From Asticcacaulis sp. AC460 (GTDB lineage Bacteria; Pseudomonadota; Alphaproteobacteria; Caulobacterales; Caulobacteraceae): a stretch of DNA of 64,000 nucleotides. Position numbers and translations under genes: made by a program. Shown piece after piece: positions 16,038 through 25,754 of the stretch (positions are counted from its first letter, which is position 1; every line of letters begins with the position of its first letter). The notes beneath the pieces were generated by a model. That model was not told the origin of the DNA and did not search any database. It saw only the letters and a list, made by a program, of their open reading frames with translations. Location: assembly GCF_000495795.1 (NCBI RefSeq), contig NZ_AWGD01000016.1, positions 1-64,000 on the forward strand, written 5' to 3'.

Positions 16038-19000
16038 CTACAACTTCCCGACCCATTCCCGCAGCACGGCGTTCACGATCGTCAGCTTGGCAAAACTCCA
16101 GCCGCCCGTCTGCATATCCGCGATCATCGACTGCAAAGACTGCACCATGGCGGCATTCTCGCCTTCCCAGGTTTCGATGATCTGCTGAGGCGTCTCCGAC
16201 GGCGACATCCGCGACATCATCGCCTTGACCACCAACTTCTGTTCCGTAAGCACATCCTCGATCAAGCGCCGGGTGGCCATGCGGTCCCACGGATCGGCGC
16301 TGGTCAAGGACCCCGCCCCTTCCGTCAGCCGATCGAAGCCGAACCGGTCTCCGGTCAGGAAATACAGCTCCACCGTCTTGTCCAACGGCTTCTTCGGGCT
16401 CGAAGCCAGATCGATCACGTCCACCGCATGGTGGAAGACGCCCAACAAGGCAATACGGCGGGCCAGCTCCTCCGGCGCCCCCTGCCCGGTCAGCTCGGCG
16501 ACCCGCGCTTCCAGCCGGGCCTTGACCACATCGCTCAAAACCGCAGCACCCTGGGCCAGAACCTGCGCCACGCCCTCGGCATAGGGCTTGACCCGCGTCT
16601 CCAGAGACCCCGGCGTCTGCGAGAACCGCCGCGCGATCCAGTAGGTCTGGCGCCGGACAAAGCCCGACAAATCACGATACAACCCCGTCTGAGCCGCCGC
16701 CGGCACCTTGGCGTCCAAGGCCGACACCTCCGCCCACAGGGCCGGAATCCCGAACAGCTTCCGCGCCGCCGCAAAGGCATAAACGAACGCCTCGGCATCG
16801 ACACCGGCGCCCTTCATCACCCGCGTCGGGAAACTTGGCCCCGTCACATTGACGATGTCATTGGCCAGCACCGTCGCGATAATCTCACGATGCAGACGGT
16901 GCTTGCGGATATCCGCCGCATAGCCATGCAGCGCATCCGGGAAATAATCGATCAGCACCGGCTCCAGATCGGCATCATCCGGCGCACCAGACGCCACGAT
17001 GTCGTCGAACAGCACCAACTTGCCATAGGCCATGACCACGGCCTGCTCCGGCCGGGTCAACCCCCTGCCCTGGCCGCGGCGAACCTCCAAAGCCGAATTC
17101 GACGGCAGGCCCTCGACCTTACGGTCCAGCCGTCCGCGCTTTTCCAGCGCCGACATGAAGGCCTGGGCATTGGCGTTATCATCCGCCGCCGTGGCTTCCT
17201 GTAACGTCAGGGCCAGGGTCTGGTCATAATTGTGCTTCAAGACATGCGACGCGACCTCATCGGTCATCTCGGCCAGCAGCTTGTTGCGCGCCTCGATCGT
17301 CATCCGACCTGTGGCGGTCAACTGGCCCAGCAAGATCTTGATATTGACCTCGTGGTCGGAACAGTCGACGCCGGCCGAATTGTCGATGGCGTCGGTGTTC
17401 AGCCGCACCCCGGCCTCGGCGCAGGCAATCCGCCCGGCCTGGGTCAGGGCCAGGTTGGCGCCCTCCCCGATCACCTTGGCGCGAACCTCGGTCCCGTCAA
17501 TACGCAGGGCATCGTTGGCCTTATCGCCGACATCGACATGGCTCTGGGCCGGCGATTTCACATAGGTGCCGATGCCACCGAAATAGAGCAGCTCGACCCG
17601 CGCCTTCAGGATGGCGTTCATCAGCTCGAACGGCGTCACCGTATCCGCCGTCACGTCCAGCATTGCCTTGACCTCGGCCGACAACGGGATCGACTTCTGA
17701 CCGCGCGAGAACACCCCGCCACCCTGCGAAATCAAGGCCTTGTCATAGTCCTGCCACGACGACCGCGGCAGGGCGAACATCCGTTGGCGCTCGGCAAACG
17801 ATTTGGCCGTATCTGGATTGGGATCCAGGAAGATGTCGCGGTGGTCGAAGGCCGCCACCAGCTTGATATGCGGCGACAGCAGCATGCCGTTGCCGAAGAC
17901 ATCGCCCGACATGTCGCCGACGCCGGCGACCGTAAAGTCTTCTGCCTGGATATCCTTGCCCAGCTCACGGAAGTGGCGCTTGACCGCTTCCCAGGCGCCG
18001 CGCGCCGTAATCCCCATGGCCTTGTGGTCGTAGCCGACGCTGCCGCCCGAAGCGAAAGCATCGCCCAGCCAGAAGCCATAGTCGCCGGCAACACCGTTGG
18101 CGATGTCAGAAAAGGTCGCGGTACCCTTGTCGGCCGCCACGACCAGATACGGATCGGGATCGTCCCAGGCCACCACCTGCGACGGCGGCACGATCTTGCC
18201 CTTGGCGTCGAGATTGTCGGTCAGGTCCAGCAGGCCTGACAGGAAGACCTTATAGGCCTTGATGCCCTCATTGCGGATATTGTCCGGCGTGGCATTGGGC
18301 GAACCCGGCCGCGGCAGGAATTTCGGAAAGAAACCGCCCTTCGAACCGACCGGCACGATGACCGCGTTCTTGACCTGCTGCGCCTTGACCAGGCCCAGCA
18401 CCTCGGTGCGGAAATCTTCCTTGCGGTCGGACCAGCGCAGGCCACCGCGCGCCACCGGCCCGAAGCGCAAATGCACCCCTTCAACCCGCGGCGACCAGAC
18501 GAAGATTTCGCGATAGGGCTTGGGTTCGGGCAGGTCGGCCAGTTCGCGCGACGCCACCTTGAACGAGATATAGGTTTTCGACTGACCCTTGTCGTCGGTC
18601 TGGAAATAGTTGGTCCGGCGCGTGGCGTTCAGCAGCAGATAGAGCCGGCGCAAAACCCGGTCATGATCCAGGCTGGCCACTTTTTGCAACAGGGCTTCGA
18701 TCTGGGCGCCGGCCTCGGTCACCAGCGGCTCACGCTGCTTGACCTCTTTCAGGTCGGGCGAGAATTTCAGATTGAACAGGTGCAGCAGGGCTTCGGCGAC
18801 ATCGGGGTTTTCCCGCAGCGCCGCCTGCTGAACTTCCGGCGACGGGTCCAGGCCCGACTGGACGCGATACCGGCACAGGGCGCGCAGCAGGGCAATCTCA
18901 CGCCACGACGCGCCATTAATGGTCAGGGCGTTGAAACCGTCGCTTTCGGTCTTGCGATACCACAGGGCCAGGATGATCTGCTGGAACTCGCGGGCGAAAT

Positions 19001-20957
19001 CACCGAACTCGGCGCGGTTGCCCGGCGCGAACTGGATGATGAACTCATGCACCCACAGGCAGCCCAGGGCCCAGGATTTGACGTTGAAGCCGTATTCTTC
19101 CAGCGTCTTCAGACCCATCTGGTCCAGAACCGGCAGGATATCGCTTAAGGGTATGGCACGGTCGGCGCGGGTATAGAGCTTGAAGCAGAAGATCGATTCG
19201 AGGTCTTCGAGACGCTGATAGGCGCGAACATTGACCGGCGCTTCCGGCGACAAACCTGCCAGATAAGCCGTGTCGATCACCGCCTCATTCAGGTCGAAGC
19301 GCTCCTGGTACCCCACCGGGAAGGCGGCCGCCCAGTCATCCCAGTTCAAACCGCTCCAGCTCAGACCCGCCGGCAGCGGAGTACGCTCGGTGACGCCGGA
19401 CTCTTCGACCAGGGCGACCAGCTTCTGCGGCCATGACCGGGTGATGTTCTCGATATCGGCTTCCAGGTCGGCAATATCCGGGTCGAAGTGATCGCCCGGC
19501 GTAACGCCGATAATATAGTGGATGCACGACAGCAGCGAGTCGTTGATATAGGGGTAGGAAGCCGACACGCGCCCCAGATAGGCGGCGGCCAGGATTTCAC
19601 CGGCCTTGATTTGCATCTGCGACTGATAGATTTCGCGCGGAATATACAGCATCACCGAGATAAAGCGATCGAACGGGTCCTTGCGCGTGAACAGCTTGAC
19701 CCGCGGACGATCGCTAAGGTGCAGGATGCCCCGCGCCGTCCGCAGCAGCTCGTCTTCGGTCATCTGGAACAGTTCGTCGCGCGGATAGGTCTCGACGATG
19801 TTCTTCAGCCGCTTTTCGTTATAGCCGCCCTGCAGCCCCATGACCGAGGCTTCGTGCAGGACATGCTGGGCCTTGCGCCGGATCAGCGGCACTTCGAAGG
19901 CTGGGCGGTCATAGGCTTCGCTGGTGAACAGGCCGACAAAGCGGACCTCGCCCGACGGCTTGCCATCGGCGCCATACCGCTTGATGCCGACATAGTCCAT
20001 ATAGACGCGGCGATGGACGCGCGACTTGATATTGGCCTTGGCCACCGTCACCGGTTCGGAGTTTTCCAGCTGGTGCAGGATCTGGGCGCTGAGTACGGCC
20101 GGCTCGGAACTGCGGCGCAGGATCTGGCGGTTCGGATCGCGCAGGACGCCGAAGCCCTCCTGCAGCTGGTTCATCGGCTGTTCCTGGACATAGGCGCCGT
20201 CGTCGCTGCGCGGATAGGTGTAGCCGCGCGCGCCCAGGAAGACGAAATGGTTCTCGTCGACCCAATGCAGGAAGGCCAGGTTTTCAGCCAGGACGTCGGC
20301 ATCGACCTTGATCGTCTTGTCGTCGCGCAGCTTTTCCAGGGTGGCGATTTCCTCGGCGAGCAGCTTCTGCATGCGCGGAAAATCGAGAACGGCCAGTTTC
20401 AGATCGTGCAGGCTGGCATCGATGCCGCCGAGGATGGCCTTGTGGCGGTCGGCCGACTGGCGCTCGATGACGATTAGCATCATCGATTCCTTGTGCGCTG
20501 TACCATTCGCCGCCCGCCGGCCGTTACCGTCACGGGTGGCGGTCACCACCGGATGGAACATGGAGCGGATCGAAACCCCCTGATCGATCAGTTCGCCCAT
20601 GACGGTTTCGACGATGAACGGCGAGTCGCTCTGGACAATCTCGACCAGGTCGTAAGCTGTCCCCTCCCCGGCCGCGGTCGTCACCGGACGAATGCGGCGC
20701 AGGGTCTCGGTGCCGTGGGCGCGGGTTTCGCCGAACAACCAGAAACCGGCGATGATCGCGTTCAGCGCCGCCGTATCCAGGCCGGGCAGCTCTTCCGGAT
20801 CGAAATCCTCCAGGACCTGGGTCAGGAACGCCTTTTCCCCGTCGGGTAACCTTAAGAAGTCGCGGTGACCGGTGGCGGAGACAAAGCCCCGGGTCAGGGC
20901 GTCCTTGACGGTGTGGAGGGCATCGCCGGATATGCCGGCCGTGGTGAGTTCGTCCAT
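16038..20957 (-). CDS. gdhZ: NAD-specific glutamate dehydrogenase, large (1639-residue) type
   Basis: Deaminates glutamate to 2-oxoglutarate and ammonium with NAD. The length matches the 180-kDa class. An N-terminal regulatory region with ACT-like segments (to about 700) precedes the catalytic domain (about 770-1250). Motifs include GGLRWSDRKEDFRTEVLGL, KNAVIVPVGSKGGFFPK and GVGDMSGDVFGNGML. In Caulobacter this enzyme (GdhZ) also restrains FtsZ at cell division; that role here is inference. It is a single gene between a palindromic element and a 436-bp upstream region. Confidence 0.96.
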   Translation of the reverse strand: MDELTTAGISGDALHTVKDALTRGFVSATGHRDFLRLPDGEKAFLTQVLEDFDPEELPGLDTAALNAIIAGFWLFGETRAHGTETLRRIRPVTTAAGEGTAYDLVEIVQSDSPFIVETVMGELIDQGVSIRSMFHPVVTATRDGNGRRAANGTAHKESMMLIVIERQSADRHKAILGGIDASLHDLKLAVLDFPRMQKLLAEEIATLEKLRDDKTIKVDADVLAENLAFLHWVDENHFVFLGARGYTYPRSDDGAYVQEQPMNQLQEGFGVLRDPNRQILRRSSEPAVLSAQILHQLENSEPVTVAKANIKSRVHRRVYMDYVGIKRYGADGKPSGEVRFVGLFTSEAYDRPAFEVPLIRRKAQHVLHEASVMGLQGGYNEKRLKNIVETYPRDELFQMTEDELLRTARGILHLSDRPRVKLFTRKDPFDRFISVMLYIPREIYQSQMQIKAGEILAAAYLGRVSASYPYINDSLLSCIHYIIGVTPGDHFDPDIADLEADIENITRSWPQKLVALVEESGVTERTPLPAGLSWSGLNWDDWAAAFPVGYQERFDLNEAVIDTAYLAGLSPEAPVNVRAYQRLEDLESIFCFKLYTRADRAIPLSDILPVLDQMGLKTLEEYGFNVKSWALGCLWVHEFIIQFAPGNRAEFGDFAREFQQIILALWYRKTESDGFNALTINGASWREIALLRALCRYRVQSGLDPSPEVQQAALRENPDVAEALLHLFNLKFSPDLKEVKQREPLVTEAGAQIEALLQKVASLDHDRVLRRLYLLLNATRRTNYFQTDDKGQSKTYISFKVASRELADLPEPKPYREIFVWSPRVEGVHLRFGPVARGGLRWSDRKEDFRTEVLGLVKAQQVKNAVIVPVGSKGGFFPKFLPRPGSPNATPDNIRNEGIKAYKVFLSGLLDLTDNLDAKGKIVPPSQVVAWDDPDPYLVVAADKGTATFSDIANGVAGDYGFWLGDAFASGGSVGYDHKAMGITARGAWEAVKRHFRELGKDIQAEDFTVAGVGDMSGDVFGNGMLLSPHIKLVAAFDHRDIFLDPNPDTAKSFAERQRMFALPRSSWQDYDKALISQGGGVFSRGQKSIPLSAEVKAMLDVTADTVTPFELMNAILKARVELLYFGGIGTYVKSPAQSHVDVGDKANDALRIDGTEVRAKVIGEGANLALTQAGRIACAEAGVRLNTDAIDNSAGVDCSDHEVNIKILLGQLTATGRMTIEARNKLLAEMTDEVASHVLKHNYDQTLALTLQEATAADDNANAQAFMSALEKRGRLDRKVEGLPSNSALEVRRGQGRGLTRPEQAVVMAYGKLVLFDDIVASGAPDDADLEPVLIDYFPDALHGYAADIRKHRLHREIIATVLANDIVNVTGPSFPTRVMKGAGVDAEAFVYAFAAARKLFGIPALWAEVSALDAKVPAAAQTGLYRDLSGFVRRQTYWIARRFSQTPGSLETRVKPYAEGVAQVLAQGAAVLSDVVKARLEARVAELTGQGAPEELARRIALLGVFHHAVDVIDLASSPKKPLDKTVELYFLTGDRFGFDRLTEGAGSLTSADPWDRMATRRLIEDVLTEQKLVVKAMMSRMSPSETPQQIIETWEGENAAMVQSLQSMIADMQTGGWSFAKLTIVNAVLREWVGKL

Positions 20958-21393
20958 GACTATTCCCTTCGCCCGACGGTAGCGGATTAATCACCCGTTT
21001 TTTATGATCGGTCGGGCCGTATTGTGGCGCGGATTGTTTAACAAAAGCCGATTTGCGAGTCACCATATAGTTTCTGTAGAAACGAAAGGCCGCCAACCTG
21101 TTCAGGGTTGGCGGCCTTGGAAGCTGAACCGTCTTCTATGGGGAAAAACACGGCCTCAGCTTGTTTCGTGTCGCTCCACCGGCTTCGGTCTGGGATCGCC
21201 CGGATTCCGGCGTATGAGCCGTGAGAGAGGCACGTCTCAATGGGCGATTTTTACCATTTCGCCGGGTGAGTCACCAGTGCAGGGCGTATCACAGTTATGT
21301 GAGTTTCTTTAACCATCCGGCAAGGTTTTGTTGAGGAAAAATTCATTATTTTCAGTAGCTTGAGCAACAGTATTTTCACCATTCCCGTTTAGC
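20958..21393. other. Intergenic region between gdhZ and the MAPEG gene
   Basis: 436 bp between divergent genes. The clearest structure is a perfect 13-bp stem (AAGGCCGCCAACC at 21086-21098, 7-nt loop, complement 21106-21118), about 130 bp upstream of gdhZ; it could be a leader hairpin or terminator. Otherwise AT-richer sequence suited to promoters. No RNA gene or small ORF recognised. Confidence 0.5.
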
Positions 21394-21816
21394 ATGAACG
21401 GCATGATACAGCCTGTTCTCGCCCTTATTGCCTGGTCGATGGTCATGCTTGTCTGGCTTTACGTCAGGCGGCTGCCGGCTTTGTGGCGTTATGCGGTGAC
21501 CGAGCCCGACCTGCGGGCCCGCGATGCAGCGCGCAGCCTGCCTCCTCAGGCGCAATGGCCGGCGGACAATTACAACAACCTGCTGGAACAGCCGACCCTG
21601 TTCTATGCCCTGTGCCTGGGCATCTATATCTACGGCCTGAACAGCCCGGACCTGGAATATCTGGCGTGGCTGTATGTGGCCTTGCGGGTGATCCACTCTA
21701 TCGTCCAGGCGACGTGGAACGAAGCGGTGGTGCGGTTCTGCATGTTTATCGCCAGCTCGGGCGTCCTGGGCCTGCTGTGCCTGCAAACCATCCGGCTGGT
21801 GTTCAATATATTCTGA
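21394..21816 (+). CDS. MAPEG-family membrane protein
   Basis: A 140-residue protein with four predicted helices (about 5-25, 70-88, 92-110, 116-136) and the MAPEG signature NNLLEQPTLFYALCL followed by ...RVIHSIVQATWN. MAPEG members include glutathione-dependent membrane enzymes; the substrate here is unknown. It is one of only two plus-strand genes left of the origin. The second GxxExxY cassette begins 8 bp after its stop, in convergent orientation. Confidence 0.8.
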   Translation: MNGMIQPVLALIAWSMVMLVWLYVRRLPALWRYAVTEPDLRARDAARSLPPQAQWPADNYNNLLEQPTLFYALCLGIYIYGLNSPDLEYLAWLYVALRVIHSIVQATWNEAVVRFCMFIASSGVLGLLCLQTIRLVFNIF

Positions 21817-21823
21817 CTTTGCT

Positions 21824-22363
21824 GTGGAATTTTACCACGGAAGGCACTGAAACGCCGCTGCGCGGCGACACAGAAAGACACTGAAATTTCGCGTAGCAGA
21901 CTCAGCCACCTTAATTCAGACAACCAATCTTTCGATCTGCGCCTTAGGATAGGTTCCGAAATTAACCAGCAGTGCCAACTTAAGGCCGGAGGCCCTTAAA
22001 TAATTGAGGACCTGGGCTCGATGTTGCTCAACCAGGCATTCAACCGACTTCAATTCGACAATGATTTGCCCGTAGCAAAGAAAATCGGGTGCGTAGGTCC
22101 TCGGCAATAACTGACCTTTATAGGTGAGGCTTAGCGATGGCTGCATCACGAAGGGTATGTTCCTCGAAAGAAACTCCCGCTCCAAACAATCCTGGTAAAC
22201 CGCTTCCAAAAACCCACAACCCATTTCGCGGTAAACATCGAATACCGCTCCGCGGATGGCGTAAGCCTCGTTTTCAAACAAAAGCCCAGTCACATCATGA
22301 ATTCCGTGTCTTTCGTGCCGTCGCGCAGCGGCGTTTCAGTGCCTTCCGTGGTTTAATTCCACC
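21824..22363 (-). mobile_element. GxxExxY cassette, copy 2, with terminal inverted repeats
   Basis: Outer inverted repeats GTGGAATTTTACCACGG... (from 21824) and ...CCGTGGTTTAATTCCAC (to about 22362) match at 39 of the outer 41 bases. The gene 21916-22293 is inside. From about 21983 to 22369 the sequence is identical by eye to copy 1, then diverges abruptly toward the left end. It lies 12 bp after the mltA stop, on the same strand as mltA. Confidence 0.65.
21916..22293 (-). CDS. GxxExxY protein (PD-(D/E)XK_3-like), copy 2
   Basis: 125 residues with GFLEAVY (GxxExxY) and APDF...VELKS, giving the same putative PD-(D/E)XK core as copy 1. It differs only by Val for Ile at two sites (LLVNF and C-terminal RLVV). 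The GTG start at 22293 sits just inside the right terminal repeat. It lies 82 bp downstream of mltA on the same strand, so co-transcription is likely. Function of the family is unknown; nuclease activity is inferred from the motif. Confidence 0.8.
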   Translation of the reverse strand: MTGLLFENEAYAIRGAVFDVYREMGCGFLEAVYQDCLEREFLSRNIPFVMQPSLSLTYKGQLLPRTYAPDFLCYGQIIVELKSVECLVEQHRAQVLNYLRASGLKLALLVNFGTYPKAQIERLVV

Positions 22364-22375
22364 AGCCCAAGCCAA

Positions 22376-23536
22376 TTAATTCTCAAACGGCACGATCCGC
22401 CACATCTTCAGCTTATGCTTGATCCGCCCGGCTTCCGTGCCTGCCTTGGCGCCATGGCCGACATACAGATCCGCCCGTATCTGACCCTTGATCGCCCCGC
22501 CCGTATCCAAAGCCGACACCATCCGCTGATAGACCGGAAACGCATCCACCAGAGTCCCGGCATTGGCATCGATCCAGAACAGGTCCCCCAGCGGATTCAG
22601 ACTCGGATCGACCGCGACAGCCGAACCCGGCGGCAGCGACAACCCCGACGCGCCCACAGGCGACGTCCGGTCTGGCTGGATCACGAAAAACCCGTAACGC
22701 GGATTGAGGTTCATCACCTCGGTCGCCTCCGGACCGCGATGCTCGGCCAGCCATTTGTGGATATTGTCGCCCGAGGTCTGGTTCGGCGCCAGGTAGCCGC
22801 GCTCCTGCATCGGCTTGGCGATGCCGACGAACGGCCGGCCATTATCGGCGGCATAGGCCGAATAGACCGTCTTGCCATCCGGCGTCGTCAGAAACGCCGA
22901 GCCCTGCAACTGCATGAAGAAATAGTCTTCCGGCCGCATATAATAGCTGGTCGTCGCCGGCATCAGCTCGATTTCAGCCCGGCTGTAGTAGGGGACGTAC
23001 TTGTCGCCGACCTTGCGCGCCGCGATCTTGACCGCCGTCGATGGCGGAGTCAGTTGCGACCCAGGAATGACCACCAGGTCATCGGGTTTGGGCCGCACCG
23101 GTTGGGAAAATTCGGTCGTCGGCACATATTCGGCTTGGTAATCCGGCACATAATAGCCGGTCAGCATACCTTCGCCCGGAACTGCCTCGACCTGGAAGCG
23201 GGTGATCAGGAAAGCCTTGATATCGGCCGGAGAATTGAACTCTTCATCGGCCAAGTCGGCACAGATCGCGGCATATTGCCGGCCCGCCTTGTAAAGACAG
23301 GTGGCGCGCAACGCTTCCAGCGCGATAAAGGCGTCGCTGCCGGCCCAGCCGGGCAGGGTGTCCAGGCGCTTGTCGGCCAGTACCGGATTTTCCACAGGCG
23401 TCACAGGCGGCTTGACCGGCGGAACCGGCTCAACAACGGGTGGGGTCACCACGGGCGGCGTTTTGGGTGTTTCAACGCAGGCAGAGACGAGCAGGGCAGA
23501 GGCAAGTCCCAGGCCGATACCGATTTTCCTGAACAT
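22376..23536 (-). CDS. mltA: Membrane-bound lytic murein transglycosylase A
   Basis: A 386-residue lipoprotein: signal peptide with lipobox LLVSAC (Cys20), a Pro-rich linker, the MltA domain (about 100-280) and a C-terminal 3D domain (about 290-375) with IDANAGTLVDAFPVYQRMVSALDTGGAIKG in parts, where the conserved Asp residues lie. It cleaves peptidoglycan glycan strands to anhydromuropeptides at the outer membrane. In several Alphaproteobacteria mltA neighbours the Tim44-like gene and secB, as here. Confidence 0.93.
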   Translation of the reverse strand: MFRKIGIGLGLASALLVSACVETPKTPPVVTPPVVEPVPPVKPPVTPVENPVLADKRLDTLPGWAGSDAFIALEALRATCLYKAGRQYAAICADLADEEFNSPADIKAFLITRFQVEAVPGEGMLTGYYVPDYQAEYVPTTEFSQPVRPKPDDLVVIPGSQLTPPSTAVKIAARKVGDKYVPYYSRAEIELMPATTSYYMRPEDYFFMQLQGSAFLTTPDGKTVYSAYAADNGRPFVGIAKPMQERGYLAPNQTSGDNIHKWLAEHRGPEATEVMNLNPRYGFFVIQPDRTSPVGASGLSLPPGSAVAVDPSLNPLGDLFWIDANAGTLVDAFPVYQRMVSALDTGGAIKGQIRADLYVGHGAKAGTEAGRIKHKLKMWRIVPFEN

Positions 23537-23588
23537 TCAACCCTCCGTCATCAAAACGCGGGCACATTGGGCTGATCGCCCAATAGGG

Positions 23589-24242
23589 TCAAGCCTTTGC
23601 GGCTTCGACCTTGGTCAGCAGCCACGGGCTGTTGGGCACCTTCATGCCCTTCTGGAAGGTCCAGAATTCCGCGGTCCGCTTATGGGTGCGGTGAACCTTG
23701 GGCTTGTCCTTGGTCGCCGGCACAGCTGTCTCATCGCTTTCCACCACCGCATCGGTCTTTTCATAGACCAGCTCCGACAGGAAGCGGACGCGGATCTGGG
23801 CGACCTCGTCCTTGAAATCGATATGATCGATATCGGCCTTGGGCTGATCGACAAAGCTCAGGGTCTCTTCCGGCGCCGCGCGGTCAACCAGGGCCTTGGC
23901 GAAGACGCCATAAACCGCATCCGACAGCTTGTCCTTGACGGTGTTCAGCTCGCCCTTGTGGAAGGCGATGACGACCTGTTCATAGGATTCGCGCGCCTTC
24001 TCCAGGAAATTCAACTCATTGAAATTGGCGTCGCGGGTCTTCAACATCTCAAGATTGGGCATGCGTGAGGTTTCCGGTGGTTTATCGGCCTTCGCACTGA
24101 GATCGCCGAAGTCGTCACCCTTGACGGTCACCGGTTTGTCTTCGGCGCGGAACCCCACCTTACGGCCCAGCACGTTATAGAGCTGAAACAAAATCACTAC
24201 GGCGACGATACCGAAAATGATGAGGGCGACCATGTTGTCCAC
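23589..24242 (-). CDS. Tim44/TimA-domain membrane-anchored protein
   Basis: 217 residues: one N-terminal membrane helix (about 4-22, MVALIIFGIVAVVILFQLY), a charged linker, then a Tim44-like domain (about 75-215). Bacterial homologues (TimA) are inner-membrane proteins of uncertain role, related to the mitochondrial import motor subunit Tim44. It is divergent from secB and upstream of mltA, the standard alphaproteobacterial order. Confidence 0.88.
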   Translation of the reverse strand: MDNMVALIIFGIVAVVILFQLYNVLGRKVGFRAEDKPVTVKGDDFGDLSAKADKPPETSRMPNLEMLKTRDANFNELNFLEKARESYEQVVIAFHKGELNTVKDKLSDAVYGVFAKALVDRAAPEETLSFVDQPKADIDHIDFKDEVAQIRVRFLSELVYEKTDAVVESDETAVPATKDKPKVHRTHKRTAEFWTFQKGMKVPNSPWLLTKVEAAKA

Positions 24243-24411
24243 GACGGAATCTCTTTTGCAATCGACTGAGAAGCGATCAATTACCTCATATATAGGATAA
24301 GAATGGTGAATGGGAACTGTTCGTTTCGTTGCCTAAGACAATCTTATCTGATAGGGGCGTGTCCACCTTTGCGCCAAAGTCATCCGGCGCAACCTCCGGA
24401 GTCCACTTTTA

Positions 24412-24891
24412 ATGACCGAAACCCCTGTCACGCCCGGTACGCCGCCGGTCCCCAACATGCAGATCATTGCGCAGTTCATTCGCGATTTTTCGTTTGAAAA
24501 CCCGCGCGCGCCCAATTCCCTGCGCATGGAATCGCGGCCCGAGATCGACCTGGGTGTCGAGATGAGCGCGCGCGGCCGCGAAGACGGTTTGTTCGAAGTC
24601 GACCTCAAGCTGAACGTCAAGGCGACCACGCCGGACGGTCCGATGTTCAACATCGAGCTGGTTTATGGCGGCCTGTTCCAGCTGGCTGGCATCCCGGCCG
24701 AGCTGATGGAGCCGACCCTGCTGGTCGAATGCCCGCGCTACCTGTTCCCGTTCGCCCGCCGCGTCATCGCTGACGTCACGGCCGACGGTGGTTTCGTCCC
24801 GCCGTTCTTCCTGGAGCCGATCGATTTCGGCGCCCTCTACGCCCAGCAACGTGCCCAGCTGCAGAACCAGGCCGCAGCCGGTCAGGCCTGA
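24412..24891 (+). CDS. secB: Protein-export chaperone SecB
   Basis: SecB holds preproteins unfolded and delivers them to SecA. The 159 residues begin METPVTP-like (here [31 protein letters not shown]) and contain [12 protein letters not shown] near the C terminus, the family signature. It is transcribed divergently from the Tim44-like gene; 169 bp between them hold both promoters. A bidirectional terminator follows at 25007-25034. Confidence 0.96.
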   Translation: MTETPVTPGTPPVPNMQIIAQFIRDFSFENPRAPNSLRMESRPEIDLGVEMSARGREDGLFEVDLKLNVKATTPDGPMFNIELVYGGLFQLAGIPAELMEPTLLVECPRYLFPFARRVIADVTADGGFVPPFFLEPIDFGALYAQQRAQLQNQAAAGQA

Positions 24892-24916
24892 TACTAGAGC
24901 GGAATGGGTTTAGCTT

Positions 24917-24972
24917 TCTTCTCCCGCCCCGTTTACGGGGAGGGGGGACCGCGAAGCGGTGGGAGGGGCTTT
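24917..24972. repeat. Palindromic repeat, family B3, copy 1
   Basis: Contains two hairpins: CCCCGT/ACGGGG and GACCGC/GCGGT. It is the exact reverse complement, by eye over about 53 bases, of the repeat at 61642-61696, some 36 kb away. Located just after secB. Confidence 0.7.
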
Positions 24973-25006
24973 ACCGTCAGTAGAAAAGCCCCTCCCATAA
25001 TGTTCT

Positions 25007-25034
25007 AAAGCCCGGTGTTTCCACCGGGCTTTTT
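25007..25034. terminator. Terminator between convergent secB and dnaQ
   Basis: AAAGCCCGGTG (25007-25017), loop TTTC, CACCGGGCTTT (25022-25032), then further T: a perfect 11-bp stem. It abuts the dnaQ stop and can serve both convergent genes. Confidence 0.8.
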
Positions 25035-25723
25035 CATTTCCACAAAGACTTGTCTTTCAGGTACTTGGCAACGAAGGCCTCATGCGCCGCAGCCTCACCG
25101 GTTGTTATCCGTGAGGCAAGGGGTCGCGGCCGGGCGCCATAGGTGATCGGATTGGCGACCTGAACCGCCTCGATCCGCGCTGACGCCATTTCCAGGTCCA
25201 GGCCGCGTTCCTTGCCGCCCAGTAGTTCCAGATAGACACTGGCCAGAAGCCGGGCGTCGATCAGGGCGCCGTGCAGGTCACGTTCTGCCAGCGAAATATT
25301 GAACCGCCGGCACAGGGCATCCAGCGAATTGGCCATGCCGGGAAACTTGTGCCGCGCCAGCTCCAGCGTATCGATCCACTGGTCGTCCGGATGACAGACC
25401 CGGCTCAGCCGCGTCATCTCCATATTGATAAAGCCGCGGTCGAAAGCCGCATTGTGAGCGATGATACGCTTGTCGCCGATAAAGTCGCACAGCTCGTCGG
25501 CGATCTGGCCGAACTTGGGTTTGCCGCGGACCTTCTCATTGCTGATACCGTGGACGCGGATGGCGTCGGGCTCGATCTCGCGTTCCGGATCGACATAGTG
25601 ATGGAAGGTCCGGCCCGTCGGCAGCAGGTCTTCGATCTCGATGCAGCCGACTTCGATCAGACGGTGACCCTTACGGTGGTCAATGCCGGTGGTTTCGGTG
25701 TCGAGGACGATTTCTAAAGCCAT
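25034..25723 (-). CDS. dnaQ: DNA polymerase III epsilon subunit (3'-5' exonuclease)
   Basis: The proofreading subunit of the replicative polymerase. All DEDDh exonuclease motifs are seen: LDTETTGID (Exo I, residues 7-15), VHGISNEKV with IAHNAAFDRGFI (Exo II), and HGALIDARLLASVY (Exo III). 229 residues, normal length. It lies downstream of coaE in maf-aroE-coaE-dnaQ, close to the origin, as in other Caulobacterales. Confidence 0.96.
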   Translation of the reverse strand: MALEIVLDTETTGIDHRKGHRLIEVGCIEIEDLLPTGRTFHHYVDPEREIEPDAIRVHGISNEKVRGKPKFGQIADELCDFIGDKRIIAHNAAFDRGFINMEMTRLSRVCHPDDQWIDTLELARHKFPGMANSLDALCRRFNISLAERDLHGALIDARLLASVYLELLGGKERGLDLEMASARIEAVQVANPITYGARPRPLASRITTGEAAAHEAFVAKYLKDKSLWK

Positions 25724-25754
25724 GGCCGAATATGCGGTTGATTGCCGCCGGAAT

